From contig CANJKZ010000092.1 of NCBI GenBank assembly GCA_947471745.1, positions 2,604,001 to 2,668,000 on the forward strand: a stretch of 64,000 nt of DNA, written 5' to 3'. How positions within the stretch are numbered: position 1 is the stretch's first letter; each line of letters begins with the position of its first letter. The notes beneath the pieces were generated by a model that was not told where the DNA came from, made no database searches, and was given only the letters and a program-made list of their open reading frames with translations. The stretch is from Closterium sp. Naga37s-1 (taxonomy: Eukaryota > Streptophyta > Zygnematophyceae > Desmidiales > Closteriaceae). This document shows, piece after piece, positions 55,801 through 64,000 of this stretch. Made by a program: the position numbers and the translations under genes.

Positions 55801-58800
55801 CTACTACCGCCTCTTCCCCTACCGCACTCCGTCCCTCCCCCCGCCACCGCTCTTCCTTGTGCCAGGTCCCCCCCCGGTAGACCCCCTCCCCTCTCAGGGT
55901 CCTGCCCCTTCAGGTGTGTCCCAGGTAGACGCAGTCGAGCCTGTCGAGGTTACTGGTGACTCTGGTGCTGCTGAGGGTGCTGAGCCTGGGGGTGCTGACT
56001 CTGGGGGTGCTGAGCGTGTGGGTGCTACGCCTGGGGGTGCTGAGCCTGAGGGTGCTACTACTGGGGGTGCTGAGCCTGGGGGTGCTGAGCCTGGGGGTGC
56101 TACTGCTGGGGGTGCTGAGCCTGGGGGTGCTACGCCTGGAGGTGCTGAGCCTGGGGGTGCGGAGCCTGAGGGAGCTGGGCCTGCTCGTGTGGCGTCTGGC
56201 GGTGCTGAGCCTGGAGGTTCTCCGGGTGCTTCGTCTCGGCGGGAGCCACTCTCTCCACAGGAGCTGCGCGAGTGGTTTGCCTGGCGCTGGAGGCGTGCTG
56301 CTGGAGCTGGAGGTTCTTCGGCTGCTGAGGGTGCTGGTGCCGCGGGTCCCGGAGGTGCTCGTACTGGGAGTACTGGAGCTGCTGGGCCTGCGGGTACGAC
56401 TGGAGCTGGAGCTGCTGAGGGTGTTGACGCTGAGGCTACTGTTGTCGGTCCTGGAGGCGGTCCTGCTGGGGGTGCTACTGGTGCTGCTGGAGGTACTGGA
56501 GCTGGAAGTGCTGCTGGCGCTGGTGCTGCCGCTGGGGGTACTGGTGCTGTCCCTGCTGTGTCTGGAGTCGCCGCGCTTCCTCGGCCGTACTTCGTTCCGC
56601 TCCTTCAGCAGGTTCTTGGTCTCCCGCCTTCTACTGGTCCTCCTCCTCCCTTAGAGTGTCCACAGCCTGTCCCGTCACAGTTACAGTTACAGCCGGCCTC
56701 CCCACTGCCCGCTCCTTCTCCCTACACTGGTCCTACTGGAGGTCTTGCTGAGCGTCGTGAGCCTGCGTCTCGCCCTGCGTCGCCTGTCCGTCCTGCTCGC
56801 ACTAGTGGTCGTGGTTCGCGTCAGCGTCCTCCTCCTGTCCCTGGCACGCACCGGATGTCTCTGCGTCCGTCCACTGCTCCTCTGCGTGCCCCTTTGCCTT
56901 CTCCTCCTGAGTCCTCTCTTCCTCCTCTTCCCGACCCGGAGTCGGACTCTCTTCCTGCTGCCAGTCCTACTCTCACGCGTCTCCTTGCTACTGTCGTCAC
57001 TGACCCTTCCTTTGAGTCCACTGCTGCGTCTGCCCTAGTTGCTGAGCTCGTCGACTTTGCTGCTCGCTGTCGTCTAGACTACGCTGCTAGTCTTGTTGCT
57101 GAGTCTGAGTCTGTCTGTCCTCCGTCCGTCGGGGGTGAGTGTGCCCTTGGCACGGACGTCCTTGAGGACAGGCAGGAGGAGTTCCAGTGTTTGGCTGCTG
57201 CTTCACCTCATCTCGTGTCCGTACTGCTTACCCCTGAGGGAGACCCGGATGCACTTGACATCCCGACTCCGCGCTCTTACGCGGAGGCGATAGAGGGTCC
57301 CTACTCCTCTCAGTGGCAGGCAGCTATGGACACAGAGATGGCTTCCTGGAAGTCCACAGGCACCTACGTTGACGAGGTTCCCCCGCCTGGGGCGAACATC
57401 GTCAGTGGCATGTGGATTTTCAGGGTGAAGCGACCGCCGGGTTCTCCGCCTGTCTTCAAGGCGCGTTACGTGGCTCGTGGCTTCAGTCAGCGGCAGGGAG
57501 TTGACTACTTTCAGACCTTCTCTCCCACCCCGAAGATGACCACTCTTCGGGTACTGCTGCACATAGCTGCTTACCGCGACTACGAGCTGCACTCTCTTGA
57601 CTTCAGCACTGCTTTCTTGCAGGGCAGCCTGCACGAGGAGATCTGGCTGCGTCGCCCACCTGGCTTCACTGGGTCTTTTCCTCCTGGCACCCAGTGGAGC
57701 CTCCGGCGGCCAGTCTACGGTCTCCGCCAGGCACCGCGTGAGTGGCACGACACACTGAGGACTACACTTTCGGCTCTTGGGTTTGCTCCCTCTACTGCCG
57801 ACCCGTCGCTGTTTCTGCGCACCGACACTTCTTTGCCGCCGTTCTACATCCTCGTGTACGTCGACGACTTGGTCTTTGCCACAGCTGACACTGCTGGACT
57901 CGCCCACGTGAAGTCCGAGCTGCAGAAGAGACACACGTGCACAGACCTGGGTGAACTGCGCAGCTACCTTGGCTTGCAGATCACCCGGGACAGAGCACGC
58001 CGCACCATTACCCTGACTCAGTCACACATGGTGCAGCAGGTCCTTCAGCGCTTCGGCTTCACGTACTCCTCGCCTCAGGCCACTCCTCTGCCTACTCGCC
58101 ACTCGCTCTCAGCTCTGCCTTCGGATGAGTCCGTAGAGTCGAGTGGCCCGTACCCAGAGCTTGTTGGCTGCCTCATGTACCTGATGACCTGCACACGACC
58201 TGACCTTGCATACCCTCTTAGCATTCTCGCACGCTATGTTGCTCCTGGGAGACACAGACCGGAGCACATGGCTGCAGCGAAGAGGGTGTTGCGCTACTTG
58301 TGCAGTACGTCGGGCATGGGGCTTGTGCTTGGAGGGCAGAGTCCAGTGGTCCTCACTGGGCACGCAGACGCTTCTTGGGCTGACGACCAGGCTACGCAGC
58401 GGTCGTCACAGGGTTACACATTCAGCCTTGGTTCCGGCTCTGTTTCGTGGCGGGCTACCCGCTCGTCTTCTGTTCTCGGCTCCAGTTGTGAGGCTGAGAT
58501 CTACGCCGGGGCCATGGCTGCACAGGAGCTTCGCTGGCTCACCTACCTGCTGACTGACCTCGGAGAGCTGCCTCGTTCTCCTCCAGTGCTGTACGTAGAC
58601 AACAAGGCCATGCTGGCCTTGTGTCGAGAGCAGAGACTGGAGCACAGAACGAAGCACATTGCTCTCCGCTACTTCCTTGCTCGTGAGCTACAGCAGCGTG
58701 GTCAGCTGCGGCTTGCGTACGTGGCCTCTCAGGCCAACACTGCTGATATCTTCACCAAGGCACTTGCGCCTTGTGATCATCAGCGCTTCTGTACTCAGCT

Positions 58801-58840
58801 GGGTCTTGTGCCTACCTTGCCTCACTTGCTCACCCCTTGA
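52892..58840 (+). pseudogene. Copia-5 gag-pol, TAG at codon 30 and altered protease
   Basis: ATG at 52892; codon 30 is TAG (52979-52981) where sister copies read CAG. Downstream the frame is open to the TGA ending at 58840, so one C-to-T change separates it from a full 1982-aa polyprotein. All domains of Copia-2 are present in order, including HMDVWGP, HSDRGGEF, QQNGIAERR, YVDDLVFA and HADASWADD. A second lesion is in the protease: the active-site Asp-Ser-Gly reads Asp-Leu-Gly (TTG at 54452-54454, TCG in the others), which should inactivate the enzyme. An internal Met at 53108 could start a shortened protein. Confidence 0.94.
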
Positions 58841-59047
58841 CCTTGTTTGTACTGTTGCATATATATATACACCTGCTCTTGCTTGTCTAGCCTTATATAT
58901 ATATGTAATCCTGCATGTGAACTGGCCTTGTGGCCTTGAACTTGTGCTCGGAATGTGTGGTGACTTTGTGATCCACCCTGAGCTTGCTTTGCTTTGCTTG
59001 ACTGGTCTTGTGACCCCTTGTTCTCCCCCACTTTGCCTATGGGGGTG

Positions 59048-59172
59048 TGTCAGATTTATATGACATAGCTACTGTAGGCTATAGTGGGGTAGCACATATG
59101 GGGTACAGTTTTCTAGGGTTTGTATTTGTACCCAACTTTCCCTTAGTCAATTCATTCTCGTTCAGTTTCTCA
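59048..59172 (+). repeat. Copia-5 3' LTR (125 bp)
   Basis: Same as 51840-51964; purine tract before it. Confidence 0.95.
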
Positions 59173-59375
59173 CACTGATGCATCAGACTCTTTATGAAAG
59201 TAACACTGAACTTTAAGGCTTTTTTTTTTTAGGGGACACTGTCGATCAGGGATGCTACATAGAGGGACCCTGATGCACTTACGTGCTTAAAAGTGAATAT
59301 GAGGGCCTGGATACTACTCTAGTTTTATGCTGTCGAACTACTGAATTGCATAAGTCAAATTTCTTCGTCCAACAC

Positions 59376-62300
59376 TCCCCTTCAATTCTGGAGTTCGATG
59401 TTGTCGGTGTTGATGTGGTCAAGTCCAGTCATCATCATGCAGTACTGAAATTTCAGACTAGTTATACGTTTGGTCAAGAAGTCCACGGCCATTTCGCTCG
59501 TGGGGCAGTAACCGAGCTGTAGCTTGCTTTGCATGATTTCCTCGAAAAAAGTAGACAAGCGGGACATGCTTGGTTCGATTTGCGAACACAGATTTGTTCG
59601 CAATGCGAATTGCGGACTGGTTGTCGCAGAAGAGGTGAAACTATTACAGGTCCAGTAACTTTGCTTCGCTAAGCAAACTCGCGAAGGTAAAGACCTTCCT
59701 TTGTGGTGGTGCAGGCACCAATGAATTCTGCCTCAGCTGATGAGAGTGCAATTAGCTCCTGCTTGCACGACAGCCAGGAGATTGTTCCAACGGGATCAAG
59801 GTGGAAAATAAAGCCCGTACGTGAGCGTGTGTTTGCAGTACGTAGCATCTACGTAGCCGTGGGTAGATCGAAAATGAGTCGTGGAGTAGTGAGTGGTAGA
59901 GGAAATCGCTTCAGCAGCTTCTCAGCGTACTTTTCGTGGGAGAGGTGAATACCAGTAGGTGTGTCGATGACATTCAAGCCGAGATACTGAGTAACGTCCG
60001 TCGAAATCGTGATGGTCAGGTCAGTTTTTAGCTAAGAGATCATGTCGGGTGTGGTGCCGATGTAAAGTAAATCGTCGACGTAGACGACGAGTAACACAAA
60101 CGCAGCTTCGCGGTCCAGTCGGTACATTCCGTGGTCATGAGGTAGTTGGCGAAAACCGATGCGAATGAGGCGCTCGTGGAGATGCTGCTGCCAGAGACGC
60201 GGCGCCTGCTTAACACCGTAGAGGCACTTGTTGCGACGGCAGACCATGGAAGGATCGGTAACATAACCGTGCGGCTGCTCGACGAGTATGAGCGCCTCGA
60301 CGAGAGCGTAGAGAAACGCCGTGGAATCATCGATTTGGCGAAGCTTAAGACCCAATGCTGCTGCAAAGGCGAGTAGAATTCGGAGTGAAGTGTGACGGCT
60401 GACAGGAGCGAAAGTCGCGCCGTAATCCACGCCTTGCTTCTGATCAAACCCGCGAACAACCCAACGAGCCTTGAAGCGCTCGATCGTTCCGTCAGCATTG
60501 GTCATAATGTGAAAGACCCACTTCCCAGAGAGAATGTTTTTGCCAGGAACCGTCGAGATAGGGATTAAATCCCAGGTGTTGTTAGCGTGTAGTGCCTTCA
60601 GCTCCTTATCCATGGCTTCGCGCCGTTTTTCTCGGTGAGGTCCGTTCAGTGCCCGAGCCAAGGTGTTTGGCTCGATAAGAAGAGGTGGTTAAACTGCTAC
60701 GGCGAGCCCTAGTATCTGGAACCTAGTCTATCGATAACGAGTCTGCTCCTTGTCAGAACTAGCAGTAGAAAGTAAGAATTAAGAAAGGAGGGGTTGCACT
60801 AGCAAGCAGTTGAGTACATATAGGAAACCCTAGATTGGGCTGTACTCGCTATAGAGTACCCCACTGCAGGCTAGACAAATACAACATTCTGACACTCCTT
60901 AGTCTCGTTAGTAGCAGCTTCGTCACCGGCTTCGGGATCGAAATTAAAGCCAGGACCCAATTGTTCGCTTCGGTTAGAGGCAACGGGAAGCGGTGTAGTT
61001 CCTCCGTTATCGGCGGACTCGTAGTAAGCCTCAGCGTTGACATCGTTGTGAGGATCTTCCTCATCGATCTCGACCGGGACAAAACAGCAGGGGGCGGCAT
61101 CGGCAGCTGCTGGCGCACCCGAGACAGCTTCCTCCACCGCGTCAGCTTTGTCGGCTTCTGTAGCGAAGGTACGTGTACCTGAAAACCCAGTTGTCAAATC
61201 TTCGCGGTTGGCATGTTGCCTCTGGAAAGTGGGGTACGTGAGTCTTTCGTAGAAGAGAACGTCACGTGCCGGAACTCTAACCCGATCTTCGACATCCCAG
61301 ATATTCCATGTTGCAAATTGTTTTTTGATGCCGAAGTGTATGCCCCATCGCGCCCTTTGTGAAAACCGTCCCGCAGGTGTGTTCGGAGGCCGGTACTGTA
61401 CCATACATCCGAAGACCCGTTACATTTTTGTGCTGCCCAGCTTCCTTGTCCACTCTTTGTATTGTGAGGAATCGTTTGGCAGGGACGAGGAAGACATAAG
61501 GTTGTGGAGAAAAACGGCGTGGTACATTGCAAACGACCACTGCCCTGCTGGCAGGCGTGCTTCCATGAGCAGCTTGCGCATGGTATTCTGTAAGGTCCTG
61601 TTCATCCGTTCTGCCACGCCTTGCTGTTGATGCTCATAAGACAACGACCGCATCTTCTTGATTCCCCTTTCCGCAAGATAGGTCCTGAAACGCTGTGAGA
61701 GGTACTCGAGAGCACCGTTAGTCTGGAAACTCTTCAGCTTCAAGTCACTCTCCCGTTCAGCTGCAGGTAGACACGCCACAAATGCTTCGTAAGCAAGATC
61801 GCGCGATAGAATAAGCGCGTGCCAGACGTAACGTGTAGCAGCGTCGATGAAAGTAATGACGTAGTTCAAATATGCTCGTCATTCTTGCCGTGGTATTACG
61901 AGAATATCGCTGTAAACCTTTTCCAGTGGCTTGTATGCAGGAACACCCGGGTTGTGATGAGAAGGAAACGGTTGTCGAGGCATGTCTGCTTCAGGACACA
62001 TCGTGCAGATGTGTCGAGGCTGGCGCAGCTCCTTCCCATCGAGAAGAACAAGGGCGTCTTCACTCGGATGACCTAACCGTTTGTGCCAAATTTCCTCTGA
62101 AGCTGCATGTCCCGCAGATCGACGATACAAATCGGAGTTGGTGTAGAAGGCGGCAAAGTTAGCCGGACTCCGGTGTGACTCGTTATAAGCTGTACCGCGT
62201 CGAGTAGCAGAAGAACCGATGACAAGCGGACCTGTTGAGTGTGATGGAGTTGAAGATAATAATGGCTGCTGTATCTGTGCTTCTCCCCTATACTATATCT

Positions 62301-64000
62301 GTTCTGCTTCCCCGCAGATGTTCATAGACTTTACTGCTGCTCGTGATGTTCCAGGTGTGCCTGCTTGGGATGCGACCGACGTAACATTTTCACGATGAAG
62401 ACCGAGATGATCCGGTTGAGAATTAAGTTCCTTCGGATGGCAATCTGTCCAAGAACCGAAGGCGAGTATGCGGTCGCTGTCGGCAGAAGTTCCGTCTCGC
62501 TCCACGTTAAGTATGAACACTCGGTCCTGCTGTACTGCTTTCACGACGAAAAAACCTCCTTTCGTAGAATATAAGTTTATCTCTTTGTTGTCGCTGTCGC
62601 ATTCCAGGTGTACTCCGCGGCTCATCAATTGACTGACGCTGAGAAGATTGTAGCCGAGGCCAGGCACTATGAGGACATTGGAGAGATGTATGACTGTTTT
62701 TGTCTCCGGTGAATGAAGAAGAACTGTGCCTTGACGTCGGGTACGTAGAATCTGGTTGTTGGCGACCGTTACTGTTACTTCCTGATGAAGTCGTGTTTCA
62801 TGTTTTATTTAGAACCCGTTGTTAACTTCTGTCATGCACATGTGTTGTGCGCAACAACTGCCAAGAAACTAAACACATGGACCGTATTCAACAGTAGTTG
62901 CGACACTCGCGTACTGTGGGTTGACACGGAGATTTGTTGGAAGGGACTTCATATGGAGCAAAGGGTAGAGGTGAGCCTGTGACACATGAGTCTGTACGAG
63001 TCATTCAGGCGTGCACGTTCCTCCCCTTGACTGGTGCTAATGTAGTCCGTTGATTACTATGTGCAGCTGATGCAGTGGCGGCTGCAACCTGTGGAGGAGC
63101 AGCGGCAGGACGTGGAGGTGCTGTCTATTTACGTTGAGGACAATGATTACGTGAGTGACCAGAAGTCTTACAGTTGTGACAAAACGGAGGTACGTAGTAC
63201 TGCTGCTGCTGTTGTCGTGGCTGCTGTTGTCGCTGCTTCTGCTGCTGCTGGAAATGTTCTGTCGTTGCTACTTCGGCGCCTCCACTTTACCGTGTGTTAT
63301 AAAAGCGAACTGATTAACGTTCATGTTGCCTTTGCTGTCGTACAAATCCATGTCCTGCTGTTTGGCAAGGAGCGTTGCACAGAGGTGCATCTCCGAGACG
63401 TTCCCTTGAGTACGGAGAAGAGAGCGCGTCTGATGCCACTGAGGTCCAAGTCCGGCGATGACAACTGTCACAACCATGGACTCAGGGAAGCTCCCACCAC
63501 TTCGATTAAAGTGGTCACGTAACTCTCTGCATCTGTTGATGTACTGCACAGCATGCTCTCCTGCCTTCATTTGCACGTTGTTCAACTGCGACATGAGTCT
63601 GCTCTGTGTTACACAGTCTGCTGCCTGGTAAAGCTGCTTCAAATGTTGCCATGCTAACTCCGCTGAGTTCCCAAACTCCCTGTATGATCGGATACCTTGC
63701 TATTCAGTAGGTGTCAGGTTACAAAGAAGAATCGTAAACGCCATCATCAACTGAAAACCGAAACCACGCTGTTCATCTGGTGTACCGTTGACTGGGAATT
63801 GAATTTCCCTGGTGAAGTATTCCCAAATCTGTGCCGCTTCCATCATGAGCTCGAACTCAAAACTCCAGGCGAAGAAATCCTTTCCGTCAAAGGGTCGTGA
63901 AGTCTGAAACTTCAGAATGTTCAACATATGTGCTTGGTAATTTGTTGCGTCTCTCACTCCGAATCCATCTCCATCCTGTTGCTGTTGTTGCTGTTGCGCA
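59376..64000 (-). pseudogene. Copia-B gag-pol, degenerate, runs off the window
   Basis: A second, more plant-like copia lineage on the minus strand. Reading from the window edge: gag (63957-63268, MRDATNYQAH, YINRCRELRDHFN, a UBN2-like pattern), a canonical CCHC knuckle (CHNCKTSGHSRNHC, about 63182-63141), the protease-flanking region (VPGLGYNLLSVSQLMSRGV near 62660), GAG-pre-integrase (IWHKRLGHPSEDAL, 62090), integrase (YVITFIDAATRYVW, TNGALEYLS, QQQGVAERMNRT, 61865-61600), integrase tail (GYNLLS-independent, 61404-60900), reverse transcriptase (60661-60032, FKARWVVRGFDQKQGVDY, YVDDLLYIG) and RNase H (SSAEAEFIGA near 59730, DNQSAIRIAN near 59610, SEMAVDFLTKR near 59490). Frames change repeatedly and stops are present. 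A solo LTR splits it between integrase tail and reverse transcriptase. Confidence 0.9.
60751..60894 (-). repeat. solo LTR, short-LTR copia family (144 bp)
   Basis: TGTCAGAA...TTCTGACA with perfect target duplication CTCCT (60746-60750 and 60895-60899). The interior keeps the family landmarks on the plus strand (AAACCCTAGA, TACCCCACT, GGCTAGACA) and resembles Copia-3 LTRs most. It is the product of recombination between the two LTRs of a former full element inserted in Copia-B pol. Confidence 0.85.

Larger units (their letters stand above)
51840..59172 (+). mobile_element. Copia-5, short-LTR Ty1/copia element
   Basis: 7333 bp, LTRs of 125 bp (51840-51964, 59048-59172) identical by eye, and a perfect target duplication CACTG (51835-51839, 59173-59177). 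It lies within the LTR of Copia-B. Leader 51994-52830, gag-pol 52892-58840, 3' untranslated 58841-59036, purine tract CTATGGGGGTG at 59037-59047. Identical LTRs mark a very recent insertion, yet gag-pol is defective. Confidence 0.96.
51118..59375 (-). repeat. Copia-B 3' LTR, split by Copia-5
   Basis: On the minus strand the LTR begins TGTTGGAC at 59375, directly after the purine tract GAAGGGGAGTG. Its far end is TGTTGAAC read from the plus strand at 51118, a 7-of-8 inverted match. Removing Copia-5 and one CACTG leaves about 920 bp. A segment with GAACTTTCAGGCTTTTTTT (about 51570) has a partner on the other side (59204), so the LTR contains an internal repeat. The 5' LTR is outside the window. 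Confidence 0.65.

Noticed and set aside
1..64000. Reassigned UAG codon (Gln) as in some green algae
   Set aside because: Two of the TAG codons (in Copia-3) replace Pro and Glu rather than Gln, and the spliced host gene frame appears to end in TAG; decay by C-to-T is simpler.

Overview
This window looks like nuclear DNA of a green-lineage eukaryote, and I see nothing prokaryotic in it. Four things point that way: a gene with GT-AG introns in matching phase, Ty1/copia elements and a chromodomain-bearing Ty3/gypsy element, primer-binding sites resembling plant initiator-Met tRNA, and C-to-T decay at CAG and CGA codons. A streptophyte alga (Closterium-like) is my best guess, but nothing here proves it. 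Roughly 85 percent of the window is transposable elements, many inserted inside each other.

Layout. 1-478: a gag fragment. 479-1349 and 8939-9550: the two halves of a hAT/ZBED-like transposase gene split by Copia-1 (1350-8938, minus). 9940-13103: an older, rearranged graveyard of copia-type pieces. 13426-14102: a Harbinger-like MITE. 15181-22505: Copia-2 (minus), the only element with a completely open gag-pol (1976 aa). 22641-23161: a second MITE. 23248-43892: a three-level nest, in which a third MITE holds a chromovirus (23432-43632) that in turn holds Copia-3 (25665-33005, minus) and Copia-4 (34719-42146, plus). 44137-50539: an apparent host gene in three exons, whose second intron is mostly a 29-bp minisatellite (47501-48084). 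51118-64000: a long-LTR copia element of a different lineage (Copia-B, minus), whose 3' LTR is split by Copia-5 (51840-59172, plus) and whose pol carries a solo LTR (60751-60894); it runs off the window.

Copia-1 to Copia-5 belong to one family. Its traits are very short LTRs (124-131 bp), an initiator-Met-like primer-binding site followed by a small hairpin, a GC-rich leader of about 0.9-1.2 kb built of short tandem repeats, one gag-pol frame with a glycine tract and a non-canonical Cys/His motif, and a repetitive Gly/Ala/Glu/Pro linker between integrase and reverse transcriptase. LTR pairs differ by 0-3 bases (by my reading), so the insertions are recent. Four of the five are nevertheless disabled by nonsense codons or a one-base frameshift, so Copia-2 or a copy elsewhere would have to supply proteins.

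The most unusual non-transposon feature is the minisatellite. Each unit carries an exon-end/intron-start junction, giving 20 identical potential splice donors spaced 29 bp apart. No CRISPR array, rRNA, tRNA or riboswitch was found.
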